Part shown: in pieces, positions 15,933 to 24,897 of the stretch
Layout of the letters: each line of letters opens with the position of its first letter
How positions within the stretch are numbered: position 1 is the stretch's first letter
From: Pseudarthrobacter cellobiosi
GTDB taxonomy: Bacteria; Actinomycetota; Actinomycetes; Actinomycetales; Micrococcaceae
NCBI RefSeq assembly: GCF_023913755.1
Contig: NZ_JAMXBJ010000035.1
Span: 28,106-92,105, forward strand
Direction: 5' to 3'
DNA: 64,000 nt
Notes under the pieces: model-generated
The model's input: the letters and a program-made list of their open reading frames with translations, nothing else
Told to the model about the DNA's origin: nothing
Databases searched by the model: none
Translations under genes and position numbers: made by a program

Positions 15933-17007
15933 GACAACTTCGTCCACCAGCAGTGCATCAGCCCCTGTGGCTGACAGCACTAAGCCCTTGGCCACGGAAC
16001 CCAAAGGCAGAACCGGCGCGGCCAGGATCCTGGCGGGCCGCGACGCCGTGACCATCTATGCACTGGCCGCCTTCCTGATCTACGCAGCCATCGCCATCCC
16101 ACGCTTCGCCTCTCCGGTCACTACCGGATTCCTGCTCCTGGATGTCATCCCGGTGCTGCTGATCGCTATGCCGATGACTCTCATCATCATCACGGGGGAA
16201 ATCGATCTCTCCGTCGCCAGCACCGCCGGCTTGACCAGCGCCCTGATGGGCGTGCTCTGGGCCGGCGGCATGGATATCTGGCTGGTACTGGTGATCAGCC
16301 TCCTGGCCGGGATCATCGCCGGAATGTTCAACGGCTTTCTGATCGCCGTCCTTGGCCTGCCTTCACTGGCGGTCACGATCGGCACCTTGGCACTCTTCCG
16401 CGGCCTGGCCCTGGTGGTCATCGGAGACAACGCGGTGGCAAACTTCCCGAAGGCGATGACCGCCTTCTTCACCTCCAAACTTGGCGGAACCGGCATCCCG
16501 ACGGTGATGATCGGGGTCGTCCTGGTGATGATCTTCTTCGGGGTTCTGCTGCACTTCACACCCTTCGGGCGCGGACTTTTCGCGATGGGATACAGCAAGG
16601 AAGCCGCCAGCTTTGTGGGCATCAAAGTGGCCCGCAGCAAATTCTGGCTCTACGTGGGATCCGGCGCAGTGTCAGCACTTGCCGGTATCTACTGGACGCT
16701 GCGCTACACCAGCGCCCGAAGCGACAACGCCTCGGGCCTGGAGCTGGCAGTCATTGCCGCCGTGCTGCTGGGCGGCGTATCGATCTTCGGCGGCAAAGGG
16801 TCTATCCCCGGCGTCATCGCCGGTGTCCTGCTGATCGGGACACTGAACTACGCCCTGCGGCTGGGACGGGTGTCCGACGTCGTCCTCATCACAGTGACCG
16901 GTCTGCTGCTGATCCTCTCCGTGGTGGCGCCGAGCATCGGCTCCGCCGTCAAAGAATGGCGGCACACCCGGCGCGTCCGCCGAAGCTTTAGCCAGAAATC
17001 GACCTGA
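15925..17007 (+). CDS. rhaQ: Rhamnose/sugar ABC permease 2
   Basis: A 360-aa CUT2 permease, paralogous to the preceding one. It has a polar Ser/Thr/Ala-rich N-terminus (about 45 residues), around ten membrane helices, the motif GEIDLSVASTAGL and a second Gly-rich loop GGVSIFGGKGSIPGVIAG, and a basic C-terminal tail. Two different permeases plus one binding protein is the layout known for ABC-type rhamnose importers. Confidence 0.87.
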   Translation: MSETTSSTSSASAPVADSTKPLATEPKGRTGAARILAGRDAVTIYALAAFLIYAAIAIPRFASPVTTGFLLLDVIPVLLIAMPMTLIIITGEIDLSVASTAGLTSALMGVLWAGGMDIWLVLVISLLAGIIAGMFNGFLIAVLGLPSLAVTIGTLALFRGLALVVIGDNAVANFPKAMTAFFTSKLGGTGIPTVMIGVVLVMIFFGVLLHFTPFGRGLFAMGYSKEAASFVGIKVARSKFWLYVGSGAVSALAGIYWTLRYTSARSDNASGLELAVIAAVLLGGVSIFGGKGSIPGVIAGVLLIGTLNYALRLGRVSDVVLITVTGLLLILSVVAPSIGSAVKEWRHTRRVRRSFSQKST

Positions 17008-17078
17008 ACAACCGCTCACAAGCAACCGCGTCCGCACGGAACCGGATGCATTTACCGCACGAGGAATAGGGAAGAACA

Positions 17079-18140
17079 ATGATGTTGAACCTAAAGAACA
17101 CAGGCCCGATCGGTCGTTTGGGGAGCCTGGTCGCGATTACCGCCGTGGCTGCGCTGGCCCTGACCGCCTGCGATGGCGGCTCGGGATCTGCCGGCGGCGG
17201 CAGCCCCGCCGCGGGAGGGGACCAGAAAATCACCTTCATCCCCAAGCAGCTGAACAACCCGTACACGGACGTTGTCCTGGGCGGCGGCAAGACAGGTGCC
17301 CAGGAGGCAGGCTTCGCCTCCTCGCAGGTCGTGGGCCCGCTTGAGGCCTCGGCGTCCAGCCAGGTCTCCTTCATCAACGCCGAGACGCAGGCCGGCACGA
17401 ATGTCATTGTGATCGCTGCCAATGACCCGGATGCCGTCTGCACCGCCCTGGGCGAAGCGCGTTCCGCCGGCGCCAAGATTGTCGCTTTCGACTCGGACGC
17501 CAACCCCGACTGCCGCGACCTGTTCATTAGCCAGGTGGTGGCAAAAGAAGTGGCTCTGATCCAGACGAAACTGATCGCCGAGCAGATCGGCGGCAGCGGC
17601 GAAATCGCCGTCCTGTCCGCCACCGCGAACGCCACCAACCAGAACGAATGGATCAAGTTTATGGAGGAGGAGCTGGCGTCCAACCCGGAGTACAAGGACA
17701 TCAAGCTGGTGGCCAAGGTCTATGGCGATGACGACGACACCAAGTCCTTCCAGGAAGCGCAGGGTCTCATGCAGGCCCACCCGAACCTGAAGGGCATCAT
17801 CTCTCCGACCACTGTGGGCATTGCCGCCACCGGCCGGTACCTCTCCACGTCCGCGTACAAGGGCAAGGTGGCGCTCACCGGGCTCGGCCTGCCCAATGAA
17901 ATGCGCCCATTCGTGAAGGACGGCACCGTCAAGGAGTTCGCGCTCTGGGATCCGGCACAGCTCGGCTACGTTGCAGCCTTCGCGGGAAAGGCCCTGGCGG
18001 ACGGGAAGATCACCGGAGCAGTCGGGGACAAGTTCACTGCCGGTGAACTCGGCGAACGCACCATCGAAGAGGGCGGACTGGTAATCGTCGGCCCGCCGAC
18101 GGTCTTCAACGCCGAAAACATCGACAAGTACCAGTTCTAG
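17079..18140 (+). CDS. rhaS: Rhamnose-binding lipoprotein
   Basis: A 353-aa periplasmic-binding-protein-like lipoprotein of the type 1 (RbsB-like) fold. The signal peptide ends in the lipobox LTAC (Cys about 31) followed by a Gly/Ser linker. The two-lobe fold shows VIVIAANDPDAVC, KIVAFDSDANPDCRD, GIISPTTVGIAATGRYL and EFALWDPAQLGYVAA. It captures the sugar outside the cell for the two permeases. The longer gaps on both sides (71 and 145 nt) and a downstream hairpin fit the high expression usual for binding proteins. Confidence 0.87.
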   Translation: MMLNLKNTGPIGRLGSLVAITAVAALALTACDGGSGSAGGGSPAAGGDQKITFIPKQLNNPYTDVVLGGGKTGAQEAGFASSQVVGPLEASASSQVSFINAETQAGTNVIVIAANDPDAVCTALGEARSAGAKIVAFDSDANPDCRDLFISQVVAKEVALIQTKLIAEQIGGSGEIAVLSATANATNQNEWIKFMEEELASNPEYKDIKLVAKVYGDDDDTKSFQEAQGLMQAHPNLKGIISPTTVGIAATGRYLSTSAYKGKVALTGLGLPNEMRPFVKDGTVKEFALWDPAQLGYVAAFAGKALADGKITGAVGDKFTAGELGERTIEEGGLVIVGPPTVFNAENIDKYQF

Positions 18141-18199
18141 CGGATCGGCGTCCGGCCCGCGTTAGCGGTTTCCGGCACGCCGCTGCCGTTCCTATCCGC

Positions 18200-18235
18200 C
18201 GGGCAGGCGGTGCCGCACCACGGCCCGCCTGCCCG
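18200..18235 (+). terminator. Intra-operon hairpin after the binding-protein gene
   Basis: An 11-bp stem (CGGGCAGGCGG with CCGCCTGCCCG) encloses 14 nt in the gap between the binding-protein and isomerase-like genes. With no T-run and co-directional genes on both sides, it more likely stabilises the upstream mRNA or partly terminates than fully stops transcription. Confidence 0.4.
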
Positions 18236-18285
18236 CCGGGGCTCAAGCATTCCCTTGACTTTGCCGTGCCAAAGAAAGACTTACC

Positions 18286-19737
18286 ATGACGAACCAGAAG
18301 CAATCCGCCGCCCGACTGCTGCAGCCGCACCGGCGCCGGTCCACCCGCATCGGATTGGTCTCCGGCGGGCTGGGCGCCTACTGGCCCCAGTTTCCGGAAC
18401 TCCTGCCGCAGCTGCGGGACTCCGTCCGTTACGTCACCGGCCGTTTCCAGGGACTCGACGCCGAAGTCACCGACACCGGCTTCATCTCCGACGCACAGGA
18501 AGCCGCCGCAGCCGGTGAAAAGCTGCGTGTCGCTGACTGCGATCTGATCGTCATCTTCCTGACCACCTACCTGACCTCCTCCATGGTGCTGCCCATCGCC
18601 CAGCGGGCAAAGACCCCCGTCCTGGTTATCGACCTGCAGACCACCGAAGCGATGGACCACGCCAACTTTGACACCGGCAAGTGGCTGGCCTACTGCGGCC
18701 AATGCCCGGTGCCGGAGGTCGCCAACGTCTTCCGCCGTGCCGGGATCGACTTCCGCTCCGTCTCCGGACACCTCAAGCAGGAATCCGCCTGGGAACGGAT
18801 CACCCAGTGGGTCCACGCGGCCGGCGTCCGCGCCCGGCTGCGGAACGCCCGGCACGGACTCATGGGCCACCTCTACCCGGGCATGCTGGATGTCGCCACT
18901 GATCTGACCACCGTCTCGACCACCTTCGGCTCCCATGTGGAGGTGCTGGAATTCGACGACCTGCGCGAACGGGTCAACGCGGTGACCGAGGCACAGGTGG
19001 CCGAACGGCTCGAACTGGCCCGCGACCTTTTTGTGCTGGACGACTCTGTGAACGACGACGACTTTGCCTGGGGTGCCAAAGTATCGGTGGGTCTGGACCG
19101 CCTGGTGGAGGACTTCGATCTTGACTCCGTGGCCTACTACCACCGCGGACTGGCCGGGGAACAGCACGAACGGCTGGGAGCCGGGATGATCCTTGGCTCC
19201 TCCATCCTCACGGCCCGGGGAATCCCCATGGCAGGCGAATTCGAGCTGCGGACTTCCATCGCCATGCTGGCCGCGCAGGCGATCGGCGCCGGCGGGTCGT
19301 TCACCGAGATCCAGGCCCTGAATTTCTTCGACAACGTGGTGGAGATGGGCCACGACGGTCCGGCGCACCTGGCCGTCTCGGCGCAGGAACCGCTGCTGCG
19401 CGGGCTCGGCGTCTTCCACGGCAAACGCGGCTGGGGCGTCTCGGTGGAGTTCGATGTCCGGCACGGACCGGTCACCACGTTCGGCCTCGGCCAGGACCCG
19501 GACGGCAGCTACGTCTTCGTCACCTCCGAGGGCGTCGTGGTGCCCGGACCCCTGCTGGCGATCGGCAACACCACGTCCCGCGTGGACTTCGGCGGAGACC
19601 CGGGCGTCTGGGTGGACGAATGGAGCCAGACGGGCATCGGCCACCACTGGGCCCTGTGCATCGGCCACCGTGCCGCTGATATCAAAGCGGCAGCATCCCT
19701 GCTGGGCATCGAACACCGGCATGTGGTGCTGTCATGA
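18286..19737 (+). CDS. L-arabinose/L-fucose isomerase-like protein in the rhamnose operon
   Basis: A 483-aa soluble protein resembling the L-fucose/L-arabinose isomerase fold: N-terminal Rossmann-like region (RIGLVSGGLGAYWPQF, DLIVIFLTTYLTSS), a middle region with HGLMGHLYPGMLDV, and a C-terminal domain with GHDGPAHLA and WALCIGHR. GEFELRTSIAMLAAQ resembles the metal-ligand Glu region. A dedicated L-rhamnose isomerase is encoded two genes later, so this may act on another sugar or epimer released with rhamnose. It overlaps the mutarotase gene by ATGA. The function is unproven. Confidence 0.75.
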   Translation: MTNQKQSAARLLQPHRRRSTRIGLVSGGLGAYWPQFPELLPQLRDSVRYVTGRFQGLDAEVTDTGFISDAQEAAAAGEKLRVADCDLIVIFLTTYLTSSMVLPIAQRAKTPVLVIDLQTTEAMDHANFDTGKWLAYCGQCPVPEVANVFRRAGIDFRSVSGHLKQESAWERITQWVHAAGVRARLRNARHGLMGHLYPGMLDVATDLTTVSTTFGSHVEVLEFDDLRERVNAVTEAQVAERLELARDLFVLDDSVNDDDFAWGAKVSVGLDRLVEDFDLDSVAYYHRGLAGEQHERLGAGMILGSSILTARGIPMAGEFELRTSIAMLAAQAIGAGGSFTEIQALNFFDNVVEMGHDGPAHLAVSAQEPLLRGLGVFHGKRGWGVSVEFDVRHGPVTTFGLGQDPDGSYVFVTSEGVVVPGPLLAIGNTTSRVDFGGDPGVWVDEWSQTGIGHHWALCIGHRAADIKAAASLLGIEHRHVVLS

Positions 19738-20111
19738 GCACTCGGCGCGTTTGTTTCCAGCTCCAGGTGAAACCCGGACTCATCGAGGAATACATACGGC
19801 GCCACGCCGCCGTCTGGCCCGACATGCTCCAGGCGTTGAAGTCCTCCGGCTGGAACAACTACTCGCTCTTCCTCCGCGCTGACGGCCTGCTGATCGGTTA
19901 CTTCGAAACCGACAACCTGCCGGAAGCCCAGGCGCGGATGGCAGCCACGGACGTCAACGCCCGCTGGCAGACCGAAATGTCCGGCTTCTTCGAAGACCTC
20001 GACGGCGCCCCGGACACGGGCTTCCTCCAACTGACTGAAGTATTCAACCTCGAGGACCAGTTGGCCGCCGCTGCGGCCGCCCTCACCCAGACCCACTCCA
20101 AAGGAGACTGA
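19734..20111 (+). CDS. rhaM: L-rhamnose mutarotase
   Basis: A 125-aa ferredoxin-like-fold protein of the RhaM/RhaU family, which interconverts alpha and beta L-rhamnose so the isomerase receives its preferred anomer. Visible family features are CFQLQVKPGLIEEYIRRHAAVWPDM, SGWNNYSLFLR and YFETDN, with conserved His and Tyr/Trp residues in those stretches. The ATG overlaps the stop of the isomerase-like gene and the stop is 1 nt from the GTG of rhaI. Confidence 0.9.
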   Translation: MSTRRVCFQLQVKPGLIEEYIRRHAAVWPDMLQALKSSGWNNYSLFLRADGLLIGYFETDNLPEAQARMAATDVNARWQTEMSGFFEDLDGAPDTGFLQLTEVFNLEDQLAAAAAALTQTHSKGD

Positions 20112-20112
20112 C

Positions 20113-21279
20113 GTGTCCATCCCGACCGACGTTTTGACCACGCTCGAACACCAGAGCATCGAACTGCCCTCCTGGGCCTTCGGTAACTCCGGCACCCGCT
20201 TCAAGGTATTCGCCACGCCCGGAACCCCGCGCACCATCGAAGAGAAACTCGCCGACGCCGCCCAGGTGAACGCCCTCACCGGCATGGCCCCCGCGGTTGC
20301 CCTGCACATACCCTGGGACAAGGTGGACGACTATGTTGCCCTGGCGGACTACGCCGCCGGTCTGGGCGTGAAACTGGGAACGGTCAACAGCAACACTTTC
20401 CAGGACGACGACTACAAGTTCGGCAGCCTCACGCATAGCGACCCGGCCGTGCGCCAGAAGGCCGTGGACCATATGTATGAGTGCCTTGAGGTAATGAACC
20501 AGACCGGTTCGCAGGACCTGAAGGTCTGGCTCGCGGACGGTACCAACTACCCGGGGCAGGGCAATATGCGCTCCCGCCAGGATTGGCTGGCTGAATCCCT
20601 GCGCAAGGTCTACGACCGGCTCGGCGACGACCAGCGGATGGTGCTGGAATACAAATTCTTCGAGCCGGCCTTCTACCACACGGACGTTCCCGACTGGGGC
20701 ACCTCCTACGTGCACTGCCTGGCGCTGGGCGAGAAGGCGATGGTCTGCCTGGACACCGGCCACCATGCGCCGGGCACGAACATCGAGTTCATCGTGGCGC
20801 AGCTCCTGCGACTGGGCAAGCTCGGTTCGTTCGACTTCAACTCGCGCTTCTACGCCGATGACGACCTGATTGTCGGCGCAGCAGATCCGTTCCAGTTGTT
20901 CCGCATCATGGCCGAAGTGGTCCGTGGAGGTGGACTGCAGCCAGCCGCCGGCGTCGCGTTCATGCTGGACCAGTGCCACAACATCGAGGGGAAAATCCCG
21001 GGCCAGATCCGCTCCGTACTTAACGTGCAGGAAATGACGGCACGGGCACTGCTGGTGGACACCATCGCCTTGGACGCAGCGCAGAACTCCGGCGACGTGC
21101 TGGCCGCGAACGCGGTGCTGATGGACGCGTTCTACACGGATGTCCGCCCCGACCTGGCCGAATGGCGTGAATCCCGCGGCCTGCCCGCGGACCCGATGGC
21201 AGCCTTCGCCGCCAGCGGATACCAGGAGAAAATCAATACCGAACGCCAAGGCGGCCACCAGGCCGGATGGGGAGCCTAA
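20113..21279 (+). CDS. rhaI: L-rhamnose isomerase
   Basis: A 388-aa TIM-barrel isomerase of the RhaI type (Pseudomonas-like, distinct from E. coli RhaA), converting L-rhamnose to L-rhamnulose in the cytoplasm. Metal-site segments seen are VLEYKFFEPAFYHTDVPDWG, VCLDTGHHAPGTNIE and LGSFDFNSRFYADDDL, matching the Glu/Asp/His ligands of this family. The start is GTG 20113 after GGAG in the end of rhaM. It lies between the mutarotase and the aldolase/dehydrogenase. Confidence 0.92.
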   Translation: MSIPTDVLTTLEHQSIELPSWAFGNSGTRFKVFATPGTPRTIEEKLADAAQVNALTGMAPAVALHIPWDKVDDYVALADYAAGLGVKLGTVNSNTFQDDDYKFGSLTHSDPAVRQKAVDHMYECLEVMNQTGSQDLKVWLADGTNYPGQGNMRSRQDWLAESLRKVYDRLGDDQRMVLEYKFFEPAFYHTDVPDWGTSYVHCLALGEKAMVCLDTGHHAPGTNIEFIVAQLLRLGKLGSFDFNSRFYADDDLIVGAADPFQLFRIMAEVVRGGGLQPAAGVAFMLDQCHNIEGKIPGQIRSVLNVQEMTARALLVDTIALDAAQNSGDVLAANAVLMDAFYTDVRPDLAEWRESRGLPADPMAAFAASGYQEKINTERQGGHQAGWGA

Positions 21280-21283
21280 GACC

Positions 21284-23320
21284 ATGACGAATCCAACAAT
21301 TGACCAACTGATAGCCCGTTCCAACCGCCTTGGCGCGGACAAGCGGAACACCAACTTCGCCGGCGGCAACACGTCTGCCAAGGGCACGGAAAAGGACCCG
21401 GTGACGGGCGAGGACGTCCGGCTGCTGTGGGTCAAGGGCTCCGGCGGGGACCTTGGCACGCTGAAGGCCGGGAACTTGGCGGTGCTGCGCCTGGACCGGC
21501 TGAACGCCCTGAAGAACGTCTACCCGGGTGTTGACCGTGAAGACGAGATGGTGGCCGCTTTTGATTACTGCCTGCACGGCAAGGGCGGCGCCGCGCCGTC
21601 GATTGATACCGCCATGCACGGGCTCGTGGACGCCGCCCATGTGGACCACCTGCACCCGGACTCCGGGATCGCCATTGCCACCGCGGTGGACGGCGAGGCC
21701 CTGACCACGAAGATCTTCGGCAACAAGGTTCTCTGGGTTCCGTGGCGCCGCCCCGGTTTCCAGCTGGGCCTGGACATCGCCGCGATCAAGGACGCGAACC
21801 CGCAGGCCATCGGCACCATCCTGGGCGGCCACGGCATCACCGCCTGGGGCGCCACCAGCGAAGAGGCCGAGGGCAATTCGCTGTGGATCATCGAACAGGC
21901 CGAGAAGTACATCAAGGACAACGGCAAGGCCGAACCGTTCGGCACCAAGCTGCCCGGCTTCGGCGCCCTGCCCGAGGCCGAGCGGAAGGCCAAAGCCGCC
22001 GCGCTCGCTCCGGTGATCCGCGGCCTGGCCTCCACGGACAAACCGCAGCTGGGGCACTTCAGTGATGACGCCGTCGTGCTTGACTTCCTGGAATCCGCAG
22101 AGCACCCGCGTCTTGGTGCGCTGGGCACGTCCTGCCCGGATCATTTCCTGCGTACCAAGGTCAAGCCGCTGATCCTGGACCTGCCCGCGGATGCCTCCAT
22201 CGAGGACTCCATCGCCCGGCTGAAGGAACTCCACGCCGCTTACCGCGAGGACTATCAGGCCTACTACGACCGCCACGCGGTACCGGATTCCCCGGCGTTG
22301 CGCGGCGCGGACCCGGCCATCGTGCTGGTCCCGGGCGTGGGCATGTTCTCCTTCGGCGCCAACAAGCAGACCGCCCGCGTTGCCGGCGAGTTCTACCTCA
22401 ACGCGATCAACGTCATGCGCGGCGCCGAGGCGATCTCCACCTACGCCCCGATCGAGGAATCCGAGAAGTTCCGGATCGAATACTGGTCCCTCGAGGAAGC
22501 CAAGCTCGCCCGCCTCCCGAAGCCCAAGTCGCACGCCTCCCGCATCGCGCTGGTCACGGGGTCGGCGTCGGGTATCGGCAAGGCCATCGCCACCCGGTTG
22601 GCGTCCGACGGCGCGTGCGTAGTCATTGCCGACCTGAACCTGGAGAACGCCCAGGCCGTCGCCGCGGAGCTGGGCGGCGCGGACGTCGCCATCGGTGTCC
22701 AGGCGGACGTGACAGACGAGGCGCAGATCGCCGCGGCGATCCAGGAAGCGGTGCTGGCGTTCGGCGGCCTGGACCTGGTGGTCAACAACGCCGGCTTGTC
22801 CATCTCCAAGCCGCTGCTGGAGACCACCGAAAAGGACTGGGACCTGCAACACAACGTGATGGCCAAGGGCTCCTTCCTGGTGTCGAAGGCCGCGGCGCAG
22901 GTCATGATCGCCCAGGACATGGGCGGGGACATCATCTACATCTCCTCGAAGAACTCCGTGTTCGCCGGCCCGAACAACATCGCCTACTCCGCCACCAAGG
23001 CTGACCAGGCGCACCAGGTCCGGCTCCTCGCGGCCGAACTGGGCGAATACGGCATCCGTGTCAACGGCATCAACCCCGACGGCGTGGTCCGCGGCTCCGG
23101 CATCTTCGCCGGCGGCTGGGGCGCCAAACGCGCCGCGGTCTACGGCGTGGACGAGCAGGAACTGGGCAAGTACTACGCCCAGCGCACCCTGCTCAAGCGC
23201 GAAGTCCTGCCCGAGCACGTGGCCAACGCCGCCGCCGTCCTCACCAGCAACGAACTGTCCCACACCACCGGCCTCCACATCCCCGTGGACGCTGGGGTGG
23301 CAGCAGCCTTCCTCCGATGA
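21284..23320 (+). CDS. rhaE: Bifunctional rhamnulose-phosphate aldolase/lactaldehyde dehydrogenase
   Basis: A 678-aa fusion. Residues 1 to about 420 form a class II aldolase/adducin-like domain with the zinc motif HVDHLHPDSG and GGHGITAWG; the rest is a short-chain dehydrogenase with TGSASGIGKAIA, NNAG, an ISSKNS Ser and YSATK (YxxxK). Such fusions split L-rhamnulose-1-phosphate into dihydroxyacetone phosphate and L-lactaldehyde and then oxidise the aldehyde. ATG 21284 has GGGGAG upstream and follows the rhaI stop by 4 nt. It is also called RhaD or RhaEW in the literature. Confidence 0.9.
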   Translation: MTNPTIDQLIARSNRLGADKRNTNFAGGNTSAKGTEKDPVTGEDVRLLWVKGSGGDLGTLKAGNLAVLRLDRLNALKNVYPGVDREDEMVAAFDYCLHGKGGAAPSIDTAMHGLVDAAHVDHLHPDSGIAIATAVDGEALTTKIFGNKVLWVPWRRPGFQLGLDIAAIKDANPQAIGTILGGHGITAWGATSEEAEGNSLWIIEQAEKYIKDNGKAEPFGTKLPGFGALPEAERKAKAAALAPVIRGLASTDKPQLGHFSDDAVVLDFLESAEHPRLGALGTSCPDHFLRTKVKPLILDLPADASIEDSIARLKELHAAYREDYQAYYDRHAVPDSPALRGADPAIVLVPGVGMFSFGANKQTARVAGEFYLNAINVMRGAEAISTYAPIEESEKFRIEYWSLEEAKLARLPKPKSHASRIALVTGSASGIGKAIATRLASDGACVVIADLNLENAQAVAAELGGADVAIGVQADVTDEAQIAAAIQEAVLAFGGLDLVVNNAGLSISKPLLETTEKDWDLQHNVMAKGSFLVSKAAAQVMIAQDMGGDIIYISSKNSVFAGPNNIAYSATKADQAHQVRLLAAELGEYGIRVNGINPDGVVRGSGIFAGGWGAKRAAVYGVDEQELGKYYAQRTLLKREVLPEHVANAAAVLTSNELSHTTGLHIPVDAGVAAAFLR

Positions 23321-24810
23321 GCACCACCGAATCAGCCGCGAACACCGCCCCGGCCACGGCCGGGGCGGTGTTCGCCGCTGTCGACATCGGCGCCTCCTCC
23401 GGCCGGGTAATCCTCGGCCGGACCAAGGACGGCTCGTCCGCTACCGCGGACGGGAGCGTGGAGCTGGAGACGGTGCACCGTTTTCCCAACGGTGTGGTGG
23501 AGCTCGACGGCGGCCTCCGCTGGGATTTCGACGCCCTGTTCGCCGAAGTGCTCGCGGGCCTGACCGCCGCCGCCACCGTGGCGGCGGCGCAGGACGAAAT
23601 TATCACCAGCATCGGGATCGACACTTGGGCGGTGGACTACGGCCTGGTCAACGCCGCCGGGGAACTCACGGCCCAGCCCTACAGCTACCGCGATGACCGC
23701 AGCCGCGCTGCCGTCGCGCCCGTGCACCAGAAACTGGATCCGGCCCGGCTCTACGCCACCACCGGGCTGCAGTTCCTGCAGTTCAACACCCTCTACCAGC
23801 TGGCCACGGAGCAGGAGCTGGACGGTTTGCAGGCGCTGCTCATCCCGGACCTCATCGCCTTCTTCCTTACGGGGCAGCGGCGCACGGAATCTACCAACGC
23901 CTCCACCACAGGTCTCTTTGATGCCGTCGCGGGGGAGTGGGCCACGGAATTCCTGACCGCCCTGGGCCTGCCCAAGAAGCTGTTCCCGCCACTGATCGAG
24001 CCCGGCGAAACCGTCGGCACGCTGCTGCCGGAGATCGCGTCCAGGGTGGGACTGCCGGCCGGCACCAAGGTGGTGGCCGTCGGCTCGCACGACACCGCCT
24101 CCGCCGTCGCCGCCGTCCCCGCCCAGGAGGAGGACTTCGCGTACATCTCCTCCGGCACCTGGTCCCTGGTGGGGCTGGAACTGAACCAGCCGGTCCTGAC
24201 CGAGGCCAGCCGGGAGGCGAACTTCACCAATGAACGCGGCGTGGACGGCACTATCCGCTACCTGCGCAACATGGGCGGGTTGTGGCTGCTCAGCGAATGC
24301 CAACGGACCTGGGCCGCGGAGGGCAACACCTGGGAACTCGCTGATCTGCTCGACGCCGCCGCGGCCCTGCCCCCGGGCGGCCCGCAGATTAATCCGGACG
24401 ATTCAGGGTTCATCGCCCCTGACAACATGCCCCACCGCATCCGCGCCACGGTCCGCCACACCGGGGACCTCCTGCCTGATGACCCGGCAGCCATTACACG
24501 CTGCATCATGGACAGCCTCGCCACCGGCTACGCGCGGGCCATCGCGGACGCCGAACGCCTGGCGGACCGCACCGTGGACGTGATCCATGTCGTTGGTGGC
24601 GGCTCCCAGAACGGGCTCCTCTGCCAGCTCACGGCCGACACCACCGGCAAGAAGGTGGTGGCAGGACCCGTAGAAGCGACCGCCGTCGGGAATGTCCTGG
24701 TCCAGGCCCGGGCAGCCGGCGTCGTCAGAGGCGGGCTCACGGAACTGCGCCGCCTGGTGGTGTCATCGCACGAGCTGCAGACGTTCACGCCGCAGCTCTC
24801 CCGCCTGTAA
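23317..24810 (+). CDS. rhaB: Rhamnulokinase
   Basis: A 497-aa FGGY-family kinase that phosphorylates L-rhamnulose at O1 with ATP. The N-terminal phosphate loop is VDIGASSGRVILG (about 23-35); also visible are GIDTWAVDYGLV (catalytic Asp region), VGSHDTASAV, ISSGTWSLVG and the C-terminal ATP-site VVGGGSQNGLLCQLTAD. Its ATG overlaps the stop of the aldolase gene (ATGA). The gene completes the pathway from rhamnose to dihydroxyacetone phosphate and lactate. Confidence 0.92.
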   Translation: MSTTESAANTAPATAGAVFAAVDIGASSGRVILGRTKDGSSATADGSVELETVHRFPNGVVELDGGLRWDFDALFAEVLAGLTAAATVAAAQDEIITSIGIDTWAVDYGLVNAAGELTAQPYSYRDDRSRAAVAPVHQKLDPARLYATTGLQFLQFNTLYQLATEQELDGLQALLIPDLIAFFLTGQRRTESTNASTTGLFDAVAGEWATEFLTALGLPKKLFPPLIEPGETVGTLLPEIASRVGLPAGTKVVAVGSHDTASAVAAVPAQEEDFAYISSGTWSLVGLELNQPVLTEASREANFTNERGVDGTIRYLRNMGGLWLLSECQRTWAAEGNTWELADLLDAAAALPPGGPQINPDDSGFIAPDNMPHRIRATVRHTGDLLPDDPAAITRCIMDSLATGYARAIADAERLADRTVDVIHVVGGGSQNGLLCQLTADTTGKKVVAGPVEATAVGNVLVQARAAGVVRGGLTELRRLVVSSHELQTFTPQLSRL

Positions 24811-24897
24811 CCGCCCACCACCCCCAGCGCCCACGATCCAGCGCGAACCACCCAGCGCGAAGGGACACTTGGGGCCCCAACCGGAGCGGACAGCAGT

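Noticed and set aside
18106..19722. 538-codon open frame opposite the isomerase-like gene.
   Set aside because: Same kind of antisense artefact; the plus-strand protein has family motifs and is coupled to the mutarotase gene.
21233..23278. Very long open frame (681 codons) on the strand opposite rhaE.
   Set aside because: It is an antisense shadow of a high-GC gene: composition is dominated by Gly, Val, Arg and Asp-like artefacts and no domain is seen, while the plus strand has clear aldolase and dehydrogenase motifs.
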